The notes: generated by a model from the letters alone, not told the origin. DNA of 64,000 nucleotides from Triplophysa rosa (GCF_024868665.1 NC_079891.1:13032825-13096824); one strand, 5' to 3'. Positions 19,613-32,550 are shown, numbered from the stretch's first letter. Program-made: numbers and translations.

Positions 19613-21362
19613 CTGAGAAAGCGTTTCAATTCACATTCAATCACAAAAAAGGCAAGCACGCGTCAACACTCAAAATCACAACAGCTATGAATTTCATCTA
19701 CAGCTACAAGTTCAGTCTGGGAAAATGATGGGGTCACATTTGCATCTTTAAAAAGAATATGATTGAGCTGAGCTTATAGTATGCAACAAAGAAATCTTTT
19801 TCACACCTTGTCACTTCTTGCTTGCTTTATATTACAATTTTAGTGACTTATCATCTAATTGCACACAAAATAAACCATGCAAGAGTCATGCAAGGAATCA
19901 ATTCTAATGAAGTGGCCAGCTGATGCTGACAGCCCAGTTCATGTGTGCAGGATAAAGACCTGCACTGCTTGGGCTTAAGGGCCCACAGGCTCAAGCAACC
20001 AGAACAAATTTGTCTCACGCTCTCAACATGGGTCCCCTGTCAAACACATTTCTATCCTCGGGCTGGGATAAAATAGTTACACCGTAACAGATGGAACGCC
20101 CTATGCAAAGCGGAAAATATAATTCAATAAATACTGACAAATAAAGCAGTCTGAGTCGATATTATAATAATACAAATAGACATTTACGGTAAGCCGAATG
20201 TTGTCTAAATTTATGAGGGCACTGTCTGTAGAAACAGCCATTGAGTATTGATCCTCTACAAAACAAAATCAAGAGTCTGCATCAATGAAAAAACAATTGT
20301 CATCATTTACTTACACTCTTGTCATGTCACAGCGGTACACATTGACTGGTTCTCGTGTCTATACAATAGAAGTGAATGGGCCATTGTCCTTTTACCAATA
20401 TGCTTTAAAATATTCGTTTGTCTTCTGCAGAAGAAAGAAAGTCATATAGGTTTGAAATGACAAGATGGTGAGTAAATGATAATAATTTTTGGGAGAACTA
20501 TCAATTTAAGTTGGAAGGTGTCGTACATGCACAAAAACAGGAGTATAGCCTGATGTCATCTGCAAATGTTATTTCATGGTCTATATCAGGCAGTTGGTAG
20601 GTTAACAAACAAATGCCTTCGTATCGCCACAGAACATTGCAAAATGGCATGGGCAGATGCAGGCGAGAGATGTTTAAGGAGCATCGATTAGCTCAAGCTA
20701 GCAGCTGTGGCATCTGACACAGAGAACAGGGTGTCTGCACATAATTTCCCCCCAACAGTTGCACACATCAAGGATAGCACTGGAGCCACTGAAATCTCCC
20801 ACGCAGCGACACAGAATGGAAGAAACACGTGATAAACCAGAAGATTTTTCGTCTGTCACACTTTCTCATTAGTGGGTGATACTAAGTGAACAAGAGGAAC
20901 TATAAATATGGTTTCTAACAATCACTATTTTTTTCTGGTAAATAAGGCAATTTATTTTCCCATGGCGTCGCAATGCTTTGAGAAAAGACAATATCAAGAG
21001 AGTTAAAAGGGAGCATGTCAGTGTTATTTCTGTGCCACTAGCAGCAGCACACATATTTAAGAGTAATGATTATTTTCAGACAGGTTTCCTAAACACCCCC
21101 AGGTTCAATAAACCAGGCAGACCCAACTCAAGCCATTGCATGAGTCAGCTGACAAGTTGCACTACTTAAGCAAAGTAATATTTTGAAAGTTTCACAGTCA
21201 AATGGCTTACTTATTGTCTCTGCACAACCCATAGCTACATATTTCCAGTATAACTACAAAAAAGAAACTGTGGACTGCCCCCAACTTGCACATTGTCAAA
21301 TGTGTGATGTCTGAATGTACTGATTAATTGAAGAACTACCACTGATGATTTCACTCTCTTAC
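19613..21362. other. Non-coding, probably intron of the minus-strand gene
   Basis: No supported gene. Contains the dispersed repeat at 20336-20510. If the exon at 22530-22593 is real this lies downstream of it in an intron. Confidence 0.35.
20336..20510. repeat. Dispersed cyprinid repeat (AGAAGAAAGAAAGTCATA family)
   Basis: Contains the run GAAGTGAATGGG, TTCTGCAGAAGAAAGAAAGT, TCATATAGGTTTGAAATGAC and GGTGAGTAAATGAT, in the order seen in a very common zebrafish/carp short repeat. Related but diverged sequence in the opposite orientation is at 58186-58330. Identification from memory. Confidence 0.5.
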
Positions 21363-21479
21363 CATGCCAAGGAACAAGTGCACCCTGAGGTATCACAGCA
21401 AAGAATCCATTATACAAGGAGGAGGTAGCGGCTCTGAGCAGCAGAGGCACAGCTGACACCAGGAGGCTCTGAAGCCCAG
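21363..21479 (-). CDS. Candidate second exon of the minus-strand host gene
   Basis: 117 bases bounded by TTAG| acceptor and G|GTAAGA donor on the minus strand. It is phase 1 at both ends and open in the frame set by the exon at 22530-22593, encoding a hydrophobic start (GLQSLLVSAVPLLLRAA) and a Gly/Pro-containing end. The acceptor lacks a good pyrimidine tract and I recognise no domain, so it may be chance or an optional exon. Confidence 0.25.
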
Positions 21480-22529
21480 CTAAGTTACAATTATAGCTCA
21501 ATACAATTATTTTTTTTATTAATTATACAATTAGAGTTGAAGAGGTGGGTACACTTAAAATCAGACACCCGTGAAGCTCAGAAGGCTGGAAAGTTACAAA
21601 CAGTATACCCAAACGTTTGACCCATGTTCAAATATTTCACAGTGATATTTTTCTATGGCTCCTGCATCCAGGAACACAGCTGTCAGCTGAAGAACAATCA
21701 GGTTTTTATTATTTTGAGCAGCATTAAAAAATTATCATCAAAATGATGATTTAAATGATAATTAGGCTACTATTTTCATGGTAAACACTTCCAGGAAACT
21801 GGTTGGGTCTTTCATGTGTAATACTAGATGTTTAAATAGTCAAAATAATCAAATACTAGTCAAATAAGTTAAACACACACTGCTATCACAGTAGTTGGAA
21901 ACATAACCATTGTATGATTTTAAGAGGATGATTATGGTATGTATTAGGATGCCAGCGTGAAACATTATCTGTACAGCAGCTCTGTGAATGCTGAGAATAA
22001 ACGTCAAGTGATGTGAACCCCATATGAAACGAGCCAGGATACCTGAGCACTGAAAGCACGTTTGAATCTGAATGAAGGTGCATCACTCTCAGGTCTATGA
22101 CAGAAGAAAACATTCCCTGAGATCGATAAGCACGAGGAGCTACGTCCATTCATCTCCGCTAAATAGGTCTCAAGTCCATCCAGCGTGACAAGTGATCAGT
22201 CTCCTCCTATTTCTCAGATACACTGATGTACAAACGTGTGAGTATGAGGAAAGCAGTACCAGCATGTGGAATAGCGTGTAAAATGTCTTTCTGACTACAT
22301 TCTAATGAACAATGTACAGCATGCTATGAATGTCGTTTAAAATATTTTCTGGTTGCAAACTAACCATGCCTTCTGGACGCAGAATAAAAATCTGTTGTAA
22401 AAAGTACCTTTTTAATGTCATTTTGTGACGAACCTGATCACAGTAGTTCGCATTTCTTATTCTGCTCTAGTTTAAAGTTGAACAAAACCTGGGCGCTGCT
22501 TGGCTAACGGATTCTGTATTGCCACTTAC
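21480..22529. other. Non-coding, probable first intron
   Basis: AT-rich, no repeat or exon recognised apart from short frames. Confidence 0.35.
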
Positions 22530-22593
22530 CTTGGACGAGATGCGGGACAGCGAGATGTACGCAAAGAGCGACTAAGATGAGGAACAGTCCCAT
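22530..22593 (-). CDS. First coding exon of a host secreted or membrane protein (signal peptide)
   Basis: On the minus strand ATG at 22593-22591 starts MGLFLILVALCVHLAVPHLV, a classic signal peptide: hydrophobic core then a polar, Val-x-Gln-type cleavage region. The exon ends after one base of codon 22 at G|GTAAGT (consensus donor). A phase-1 intron just after the signal peptide is typical of Ig-domain and other modular cell-surface or secreted proteins. DNA beyond the ATG is CpG-containing. I cannot name the gene. Transcription runs leftward, so later exons should lie below 22.5 kb or beyond the window. Confidence 0.6.
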
Positions 22594-23114
22594 TCTTACT
22601 CAACAGAAGGTACGAGTTCCAATGTTACGAACGTGCAACGATACCGATAGCAAAGTTCTTCTTCCCACGGAGTTACACGCCAAGGTAATCGAGTAAATAT
22701 CTCCTAGGACAGGTGTCAGTTAAGTCCGTTTCCCCAGAAGGGTCAGCGGATATACTGTATAAACAAATGATCCTCTTAGGAGTTTCTTGCCCTTCTGCTG
22801 CAGTGGTGAACTGTAAAATAACGGAGAGACCCTGCACGGGTCTCGATCAAACGGTGATTGTGTGTGTACAAACAGAGCGCGCGGCTGACGGTCACAGTAG
22901 CGCTCGAGCAGCGGCGCTGTCTTACTGATAAAGACGAGCCTCGCTCCTCCCCGGCAGCCAATGAGCCTCTGATACACTGAACGAACGGAGAAATCCAAAT
23001 GGGTGGGACGCTCACTGTATTTCACTCAGCCTCGGGAAAGACGGTGTTTTTCCTCTGATGTAGAACAGGTACAGAAGCTTAACAGTTCTGACCTTCTTTC
23101 CGCTCTGAGATTGA
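22594..23114 (-). promoter_or_regulatory. 5' UTR and promoter-like region of the minus-strand gene
   Basis: CpG-containing block unlike the AT-rich neighbourhood, with GAGCGCGCGGCTGACGG and GTAGCGCTCGAGCAGCGGC around 22880-22915, GC-rich CCTCCCCGGC at 22943 and a CCAAT at 22957. No TATA box at a convincing distance. Transcription start cannot be placed. Confidence 0.35.
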
Positions 23115-23177
23115 TCACACACACGCACACACACAGCACGCACAGCACACACACACGCACACACACACACACACACG
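23115..23177. repeat. CA microsatellite
   Basis: Interrupted (CA)n with occasional GCAC units. Confidence 0.9.
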
Positions 23178-23445
23178 CTTTGGTTGACTATCCCCGTGGG
23201 GACAGTCCATAGGCGTAATGTTTTTACACTGTACAAACTGTATATTCTATCCCCTATCCCTAACCCTATCCCTAAACCTAAAGATCATAGAACACTTTTT
23301 GCATTTTTAGATTTGTAAAAAATATTGTTCTGTACAATTTATAAGCTTTTTTGCCCCTGGGGACCTCAATTTTGGTCCCCACGGTGACACGAGTCCCCAT
23401 GTGTTGGTGTGTATTCAGGTTTAGGTCCCCACCGGGATATACATG
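23178..23445. repeat. MITE-like repeat bounded by CA microsatellites
   Basis: Contains CCCCGTGGGGACAGTCCATAG, CCCTAACCCTATCCCTAAACC, TTATAAGCTTTTTTGCCC, GGGGACC and TTTGGTCCCCAC. These recur in this order in a widespread fish repeat whose ends commonly abut CA arrays. No coding capacity. Confidence 0.5.
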
Positions 23446-23523
23446 AACACACTCACACACACAGACGCACGCACACACACACACACGCACACACACGCAC
23501 ACACACACGCACGCACACACGCA

Positions 23524-23572
<49 letters not shown>
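23446..23572. repeat. CA / GCAC microsatellite
   Basis: About 127 bases of (CA)n and (GCAC)n. Open frames across it in all phases are artefacts of the repeat. Confidence 0.95.
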
Positions 23573-26500
23573 AGACTGTGCGGATTCTTTTTGTAGCCAA
23601 ATTGCTTTGTATTTTTATATGAATCATTTTGTATGGGTATTTGAGAATACCTTTAAGTCATTAATGATTACCATTCATTTAACCACCATTAATTTGTAGA
23701 ATATGCCCTTGGAAACAACTGGTTAATTGATAGAATGTTGTACCATATAATTATTTTGATTAATATTGTGGATAAAGCTTTATTTGTTTCTACATGGTTC
23801 ATAATATTTATCAGGCAGTATAATGTTATGTACATTCTAAGCAGAAAAAGTGTTGTATCTTCATACGCATCACTTCAGATGCCAACCCGATGCAACTTGC
23901 TACAGCATCAGAAATTGAAAAACCCTTACCTAAGCCTCCAAAGACTAGTTCAGAAAGTACATTGCTCTCTCATCACTTCCTAATTGCTCTATGTAAAGAG
24001 TGCAAAAAATAATCCATACCTTTAGGGATACCTGTAGTCTTGTTTTCAGGCTGTGTGACAGTCTGCAACTTGAAAGAGTGAAAGTTTAAGAAATGCATTG
24101 TGATTATGAAGCAGTCTGATATTACATGTCAATTTATTTAAAGTTCTATGCAGTGAAATTATACAACAAATATTGGACCATGTGGTCAAGTGATTCAGTA
24201 TAGTGATTTTTTTGCAAAAGGTTTGCTTATTGACCCCCATGCAATGTCTGATAGCAAAGCATTGTTTTTTCTTCAGTATATATAATCTACATTGAAACAT
24301 ATTCCCATATATATCAAAGTTGCAATGTAGATTAGTACCTATAAGGAATAAAGAAATATCTTAAGTATTGTTACTGGGCTTTTACAGTAATCCGTTGTGT
24401 GAAAGTGGGGACTTCAATCATTTTTCCTTCATTCCATCTTTCAGCGTCCTGTTTTAGAATTTTGGGAGTAGTAGCTCTTTCTCATGTTCATTACTAAGTA
24501 TTATACAAACCCCACGGCACTAGAGGAGATACAGGGAAGTCAGAATAATAGACACTGCATTAATTCAGCAGAGAATATTACTTTCTCTTCCTGAACAGCA
24601 GTGGGACACAATGGTGCAATACCCTACCAAAAGCCCCCAAGCTTCTGCTTCAAAGGGGCACTCTCAAGACTCACTGCAAATCATGATCTTTAAAATATAC
24701 ACTTGCATCAGTGTTTCCAGAGGCTGTGGAAAATAAATCTGGCAAAGACCCCAATATGTTTCAGTAAGACATTTTTTTCCGTAAGTCTGAGAGACCATAA
24801 TAACTGCACTCCGCAACTGTGTTCTCCATCTGTTCTTCTGACACATCAAGCCACGGAATCCTGTGGAAGTTTTCTGAAACACTTGGCCTAAATTAAATAT
24901 TCACTTTCAATTTTGACAGTGCTTGAAAGTAATATCAGTATGGTTCTTCTTTGAGTCCACAATAGACTGGAGGTTATAATGTTGCCCATTTTAAATAAAT
25001 AAGCCCACATAAATTGGAATTTGTGTGGTTTTACTGTGGAGCCATTGAAGAGTGGAACCTTCGAAGCAAACCTGCAAATGTGTCCAAAGAAATTTCATAA
25101 TCTGTTTTTGTTACATTAAATTTGACAGTTCTGGTTCTTAATACCTACCCCCGCTATGGCTTAGGCCTATGTATAATTGATTTGACATGTTTTTATTTCA
25201 CAGATGTGTAACAAAATAATGGCATTTCATGATTTTAATGATAAAACACAACATTTGAATAAATATGTGTCCTTTACAATAATGAACTCAATGCTTTGCC
25301 ATACATTCACGTTGATGGGGTAGCAGTCTTAGTGAGCAGTGTCAATCAACAATAGCTCCAAATATCACACCTTTCATGTGTTTTAGGTTAAATATACATC
25401 TAAAGATCACAGGACATGAAGTCACATGAACACGTCATTGATTATTCTGCTGTTTTACTTTCATTCTGTGTGTGCTTTGAAGCTGCTGTCTATGACATAC
25501 ATCTGTATTTATTTGTATTCCTTTGTTTTCCATTTTATCCCTGAAGCTAACATCAGATGCCTATTATTTTGAGTAACATTTGCCAGCTAACAAACAAGAC
25601 AATTAGTTGTTTTGCATAACATAGTATAATGTTTGATGTAGCTTTAAGGTTCTCAACTGGTGCGTAGCAACAAACATTAGGTTGCATGCCTCTTTGATAA
25701 ATACACAGAAAGCAGGGGGGAATGATTATAAATGTGAAAATTAAAAAATAATTAACCCTATGTACAAAGTGCAGGTCTCTGCGGGACACGGAAGGGGCTT
25801 TACTCAATTGTTGGGTGGGAAAAGTGTTTTTCTACCATCCAATTAAAAAGGTGTAAGTGCATTTCTCAATTATTGGGCGTTTCCAAACAGGATAGGCTTT
25901 TTCAACCATCCAGTTGGCCCTTTTTTGTTATGCAGACACCCCAGTCTTCTATACACTGCCATGCCAGAAAAAAGTCACTTGTGGAGGTAGTGTTAATTAT
26001 CTGGAGTTGCTTCACTTGGTTAGGCCTTGGTTCAGTAACATTTTGTGGCTCTAAAATGAGGTCAGCTGACTACCTGACTACTGAATGCCCAGGCTTTCCC
26101 ATCAATGGGTTTTTTCCTTATTTGATGGCACAGGCAGAATGTAGGACAATAATACCATGATTCACCTGACTCTAATTGTGAAACAATGGTTCAAGGGGCA
26201 TGAGGTATCAATTTCACAACACATGGAATGGAAACCACAAAGTCTTCAAACCAAATCTGAGAAGGATGTGCTGGAGAACATTTTACGTTGTAGTTTACCT
26301 CTCCCATACTCAACATCATACAAATCTGCACTGAAATTAAAGCTGAAATTAAACAATTGCATGCTAATGCTAAATAGGCTGTTCAGCCTTTATTGCCATA
26401 GTAATGGAAAACAATAACTCATCACTCGAGGTCCTTGCATGTGCCATTGGTGCCTCTAAGCTAACAGTCATAAGCTAACCTAGTCATTTGCAAAAATAAA

Positions 26501-26776
26501 AATTTATTTTATATTAAAATAACTAAAACTTTCTGCATACATATACTGTATATATGTCAATTTTTATTGTGAATTTATTATTATTATTTATTATTATTGA
26601 ACTCATTTTAATGCACAAGGTTAGGACTGATAAACAATAATAGGGACCAGAAAAAATAGAATTAAATTCTTTCAACAAAGCATATGTTTTTAGCTTTTTA
26701 AAACGTAAAAATACTTTAAAAATGATGCGTCTCATCCAGTTTTTTAAACACTGTTATATGTCACTGTTATATTCCA
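23573..26776. other. No gene recognised
   Basis: AT-rich, presumably intergenic DNA upstream of the 22.5-kb gene. Several 60-95 codon frames on both strands lack splice signals, homology or repeats that I can support. Confidence 0.4.
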
Positions 26777-27194
26777 ACCTGGTCTCATGAATTGCGTGTA
26801 AATAACACGCTGTTGCATTATCGTGTATATACGCCAAAGTTAGATTTTGCGTGCATATCATACGCCAATGTTTATGTGCACCTCGCTGGAGAGCAGCCAT
26901 TTTGAAACGTACATGAAGAGGAAACAATGGAATAATTAAAATAATACTGTTAGGTTTAGGGTTTGGGTTAGGGTAGAGGTTATAATATGCACGCACGCTA
27001 ACATTAGGTTTAGGGTTTGGGTTAGGGGACAGATTAATAAGACAAATTGCTGGTTAATATGCACGCGCGCTAAATTGGCGTATCATATGCACGCAAAAAT
27101 AGGCGTATCATATGCACGCAAAATCTAACTTTGGCGTACGTATTACACGATAATGTAACACGCGTGTTATTTATATGCAATTCATGAGACTGGG
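26777..27194. mobile_element. Non-autonomous DNA element with ~95-bp inverted repeats
   Basis: Left arm begins CTGGTCTCATGAATTGCGTG and continues through CGCCAAAGTTAGATTTTGCG. The right arm is its reverse complement, ending CATGAGACTGGGC. The centre has two copies of GTTTAGGGTTTGGGTTAGGG and GCACGC-rich units. No transposase. Confidence 0.65.
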
Positions 27195-27780
27195 CTCTAT
27201 ATTCTTATGTCACGCAAGGACTTGTGGTGTACACAGGATGCATGTGTATTATTTCCCTTAGTAACACAAGTCAATGTGTTTGTTTGTTAGTAGATTCACC
27301 CACCCACACACCTTTGCCTAAGTTCTTCCCCTTCTGTTTACTGTTGTGTTCATAAAAAAGCTCTCTCACATTATGCTTCTCTCCACATCATCTTAGCCTG
27401 CTTTAACTTTATTTCATTCTGCATCTGTTCTCTGTGGCTACATTCACAGTGTCAGTGTTTAGAATTGACAACCTAATTTACTAACAGGTGTGAAAATGTC
27501 CAAATGTTGAAAATGTCCAGCTTACAGTCACAGCTGAAATACTCTGTGTACGAACATGCAAACAAATTCAAGCCGGTATTCTATGCACACGTGACAGCTG
27601 TACGTGACTGACATAAATACCAAAGCATTTGAAAGAAAGTAATATTTTGCAATGAACTTTTGTGTTCAGTTGCCATGTTTTCTTCAATGCTCTACTAAAC
27701 TCACTCCAATGGTGGCTTTGTTTTTTTTTTACTTTCAAATATTTTATTTCTGAACACAAAACTAACTATGGAGCACAGCA
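27195..27780. other. No gene recognised
   Basis: AT-rich unassigned sequence. Confidence 0.35.
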
Positions 27781-28002
27781 ATGCAGCACATGGTGCACAC
27801 TTCTCCCACAGTGCCTAACACAACAATCGGATGCAATAAGCAATGTTACGAAAGAGATTTGCCATTGCAAGATGTTGAATATTGCACTTTATTTGGTGTT
27901 GGGCAATCGACTGTGCATAATGTTACAAAGCAATTCTGCACCATGGCTTGCCATTATCTTCAAAAACTGCACCTTAACTTAACCTCCATACTGACAGAGT
28001 GA
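27781..28002 (+). pseudogene. Possible Harbinger (HARBI1-like) transposase fragment
   Basis: A 73-codon frame includes DVEYCTLFGVGQSTVHNVTK, similar to the helix-turn-helix region of PIF/Harbinger transposases, where a Leu-Phe-Gly-Val-Gly-x-Ser-Thr-Val core is typical. No DDE motifs follow. Fragment only; could be chance. Confidence 0.35.
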
Positions 28003-30602
28003 TGGGCAACGTGACAGACATCTAGTTGTTCAGTGACATTCTGTTCACACAGCAAGACTTAGATGAAAATGTGGTTGTTAGTTCAAAACATTTATGGGTA
28101 ATAGAATGCAGCTGTTCCTCACGTCATAACCAAGCTGCATGCAAACGCAAATGTATCAAGGACTGACAACCCTGGCCTAATTAACATTTAATGGATGTGT
28201 TAAAATTACAGCAAAATATAATCCTTCCTTTCTTCTTTCATTCTTTCCCTCTTTCTTCCTTCTTTATGAATTTAATCTAAGGCAATATGTAAGACCAAGT
28301 GTGGTGAAATTGCTCAAGGAAAAATGACCTCAAGTATGTTTTGTTGAGTCTTCCTTTGTTCCTTTATTTAATGTGCATCTTCAAGTGATCTTTGTCCACC
28401 CCTCTGTTGTCAGTCTGGCCATATATCAACAGAAGATAAAAGGAATGGAAAGACTATATTTCTCTTGCTTGGAAGATCAATACGCCACACCTGGACCAGA
28501 TATACTACGCAGTGTCATGATTTATGAGCATATCATCTGACACCTCCTTGGCATTTTCAAGCATTTCAAACATGACTTGGTTCTAAGACTAATACGGCTA
28601 AGGGCCTGACAGTTAAACTTTGAATATTATTATTAGTAGTAGAATATTATTTTAAACATATTTTGTTTATATATCATCCAGTTAAGGCGGTTGTATCTTA
28701 ATATCAGACATTTTGCCAAATGTCTCCTATTATAAACTCTTCAAAGGCACAACATGTCATTTTCACCACTAGCGGTCACAAAAAAGGGGTAGCTTGATGA
28801 TGTTGTGGAGGATTGAAGTGTGATGGGATGACAAAGTTTTATAACAGCTACATTTTAATGTAAGCCAACAGAATTGCTTGATAGAAACAACAATAAGTGA
28901 TGTGCTAAACGCAACCAGCATGTAGTGTATGTGAATGCGTGCGGCGCTGTGCAGATTTATCAGTGTATGAAATCAAAGTATCATGAGTTAAGAAGTTGAA
29001 CACACAGAGGATAAGGCAGATATGACGTCATCGACAAGTGTCCTTCTTCATGCAGGTACATGAGGAGAGCTGTTAAATTGGTTTCAACTTTGGATTCAAA
29101 CATTATTGAAAACATTTTGGATAATATACAGTAAATTCACAAATAAACAAAATATATAACACTGTGCTAGTGTTTATTTTAAAATTTTAATACAAAATCT
29201 TGTAAATACACTATCTCATATAGTGGCTTTATGCTCTGGTGAGAATATATTTATGTCTGTCAAAGTCTTGCTTAAACAGTTGAATGAATTGTCCTTTTGT
29301 ACAATGTTTCATAATATCCATTATTTGAATACTAATAGACTTATATTTATTATATTTAGTATATATATGGAACAGCTAAAAATACTAAACTCAAATCAAG
29401 TCCAAGTCATTATACAACATTTCATTATTACTGTAGTTTGCTCATCTGTTGAATATGAACTGTCCAAAACAGAATGAGTTACAGTTATAAGACTTTATAT
29501 CGATTTGCTACAACTCATGTTCAGAGTGTAGCCACATGCTGTGGTTAATGCACTTCACTGAACACTAAAACATAAATGTATTTATTAATTCTGACAGCAT
29601 ATTTAAGAAGTCATGCTCTAATTGAGGCCATCTCCTCCAGAATTCCAAATCAAAGATGCATGCAATATAAGGTTCCCACTTGATTTAATGGGTCAGCAAA
29701 CCGTAAAGAGTCCTGTTGAAAAAAGATAGTAGGGTTTTTACATATAAAGTCGCTGCACATTTCCTTGTTAACAATCTTATCTCTGCAAAAAACAAGTACA
29801 GATTCAATCAAATTTTAGAACCTTATCGATATGCCAAGATGTACAGTATGTTTCTAGATACTAGGTATTGAGAACTGACTTGTGTTTGTACCTCAGCGCA
29901 AACAGTTCACTCTGCACACAACAGTTGGGACATTATTAGAGAACTAGGTTAGCTTTATCAGGTGCTCTGCCACATTAATCCTCCCCACAGGACTCTTAAT
30001 GTGGACAGAGGCAATGAATTACAGTTAACTACAGCTGGATCAATCCATTTCTCTGCCTCTGGCTAGGTGATAATTGTGTCCTTACTGAAAGGTTACAGCG
30101 CAGGCCCGCAGCTAACATGATCTAACATTTAGCAATTAAGACTTTAGCAAGACTTTATAGTGAAATCTTTATTATAGTTTGAAAATAACAATAATATACT
30201 GACAGTTTTTGTGTCCTGCCGTATAGTCTATTTTATTAATACTCACATTTAGATTTCCAGTTTATAAGGCATGGGCTTCTGCTTGGTCTTAGAGCCGTTG
30301 TCTTTCCCCTGACTACATGTTTTTATCAGTTAAATATAGTGCTTTTGTATAACTGGTCCTAAATCCATCTTTAATGTGCTACTTCAACAAGAGTGAATGT
30401 CTTACAACAGTTTGACAATATCAACCTTGGTCTTATATTTCTCCAAGGTGAAAGCAATATCGTCATTAATGAAATGGGGAAAATGGGACGCATACGTCCC
30501 TGCAGTTTATACAGACACATAGAAGTTAAGATATTGCAAGTCTCATGTGTGTCCGTGTCTGCACAGACACATAAAACATGGTTTAACTATTAAAGGAATT
30601 CT
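28003..30602. other. No gene recognised
   Basis: AT-rich. A C/T tract lies at about 28222-28266. One 84-codon frame at 29223-29477 has no supporting features. Confidence 0.4.
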
Positions 30603-30607
30603 CAGAG

Positions 30608-31135
30608 TGTCACGGTTCTGTTATGTTTTGTTCTGGTTTAGTTCTGTTCCTGTTTTGCCGGTTTTGATTAGAAGGGATACAGCTACCTCCACTGGGCATG
30701 TGCACTTCAATACTTCATAATTTTTGTCACGCTGAAAACAGTTGATTAATATTTTTTATTATTGAAAGGTTAGATTTATAGGGTGGGATAGGTGTAGTTG
30801 TAGGCGTTAGCTAATGTAATTTATTGTAATTATATGGCGAGATTTTGAACCACTTCCGGAAGTAGCTGTATCCATCCATTTCTATCCATTTTGCCTGTGT
30901 TCATTTATTAGTTTCTATAGTTGTTAATTAGTCCCGCACCTCTTTCTGTTCCCTTGATTATGTTTTCCTGTGTATTTAAGCCCTGTGTTTTCATGAGTTC
31001 ATTTTCTGGTATTGTTTTTATGTTAACGTGTGTTTGTGCTCCTGATCTCCTTTGTGGATTTACTATAAAACACTTTTTTTGATAGGCCAATACTTCTCTT
31101 CATTGTGCACTTTGTGTATACGCTACAACGTTACA
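30608..31135 (+). repeat. Left LTR of the gag-like element
   Basis: TG...CA bounded, similar in its first 13 bases to the outer end of the solo LTRs in this window (TGTCATGGTTCTG). Enlarged by the nested MITE at 30660-30888; about 300 bases without it. Confidence 0.6.
30660..30888. mobile_element. MITE nested in the left LTR, TTTTGCC direct repeats
   Basis: Inverted GGATACAGCTACCTCC (30675) and GGAAGTAGCTGTATCC (ends 30873). TTTTGCC flanks it at 30653-30659 and 30889-30895, consistent with a 7- or 8-bp target duplication. No coding region. Confidence 0.55.
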
Positions 31136-31207
31136 GAATATCGGACTGAAAGAAGATTTTAAAGTGCCGTTTTTCCTTTTTTGTTAATTTTTGTCTCCTC
31201 TCCTGGA

Positions 31208-32530
31208 ATGGATTTACCTGCTGTCCAACTTCTCTGTCTGGAGCAGGGAGACCGTCTGCTGGAAATCCACACACAGAACTTTTTAAATCTGGCGTGCCTC
31301 ACCCACTACCCTGATGGCTTGCTTTGCGTGTCTGCACCAGTTTGAGTGAGCGATCTAAGGCACATCTTCCAGTGGACGGTCCTAAGGATGATTTTGCCGC
31401 TTTTGTGGTGGGTTCTGGAGAAAAATAGACTGTTTTCCACCACAGACAGAGAACCCGAGCCTGCTGTGACATGAGAGCCAGCGTGCACAAACGCGACTGA
31501 GCCCATCTTCGCCCCGGAGCCCGAGCCAGAAGACCCGTCTGACCTGGTGCATGGGCTGGCAACAGTGTGCGTCGACGTGAGAGTGGCTTAGAGGGAAGCC
31601 CCGCCCACATTCCCGCCGCTGAGGGTGAGCTGCAATTGGCCTCTGGCTATGTTATTGAAGAGGATTTAATTGACTGGCTTGGAGAGGTCGTTCTCAGTTC
31701 CCCTGAATCTCCTATTTCCCCCGAGTCTCCGCTGGTCCTGCCCAGCTCTACTTTGTCTCCCGAGTCTCTGCTGGTCCCGCCCAGCTCTCCTTCGTCTCCC
31801 GAGTCTCCGCTGGCCCCGCCCATCTCTACTTCGTCTCCCGAGTCTCCGTTGGTCCCGTCCAGCTCTCCGTCAGCCAGCACCTCCTCTCCAGCCTCCAAGA
31901 AGAACCCACCCAGCCTCCCACTCCCGCCTCTTCTGTCTCTGCCAGCCAGTTCATCAGCCCTGGGTCCACTGGCATCTGAAGACATCTCAGCTCACCCTCA
32001 GCACGCCAGGCCATTGGGTTGGATGAGCTTCGGGATCTCCAGCTGATAGCTACCTCGGGAGTTGAGTATCCCATGTCTTCGCCTCCAGTCTCCGAGACCT
32101 GGACTCCACCTCGGCCCTCCGACCCATCGGCTACATCTTGGCTCCTGCCTCCCTCATCTCCACCGTGGCCTGTCATCCCATCAGCTCCACCAGGCTCCCT
32201 CATTCCTCCGGCTCCGCCTTGGTAAGTTGTTGACCATCCGCCGCCTTGGGACTCCAATCCTCCAGCTACGCCTTGTCCCTCTGTCCTTATGGCTCTGTCA
32301 GGCTCCTCCTTCCCTCCAGCGACTCCAAGTGGGCCATCGTCCTGGCTTGTCTCTTGACCGCCATCAAACTCCTTCTGCTCCAGGCTTCCCCTTGGTTCCT
32401 CCCACCCATCACGCCCCCCTGGACTCATGCCTGGACTCATTTTTGTTTTTGCCCATCTCCTGCTCCACGTCCCCCTTTCAGAACCCCCACCCTCCCTCCT
32501 CTATTGTTGACGCGAGGACATGCCGTCCGG
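31208..32530 (+). pseudogene. Gag-like Pro/Ser-rich ORF relic
   Basis: ATG at 31208 begins MDLPAVQLLCLEQGDRLLEI and continues HTQNFLNLACLTHYPDGLLC before a TGA at 31343-31345. Downstream, in shifting frames, are acidic EPEPEDP (about 31520) and EEDLIDWLGEV (31658-31690). Then comes a run of Ser-Pro repeats (SPESPLVPPSS units, 31700-31870, unit about 30 bases) and Pro-rich sequence to about 32530. The opening resembles short gag-like proteins of fish LTR elements whose Ser/Pro tails are often annotated as mucin- or extensin-like. Role in particle formation is inferred; several stops and frameshifts. Confidence 0.55.
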
Positions 32531-32550
32531 TGTTGTCTTTGTTGCTTCTG

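Noticed and set aside
23409..23699. Open frames of His-Thr or Val-Cys repeats on both strands
   Set aside because: They are translations of the CA/GCAC microsatellite.
26950..27030. Interstitial telomere array
   Set aside because: Only two imperfect GTTTAGGGTTTGGG units within a transposon, not a (TTAGGG)n array.
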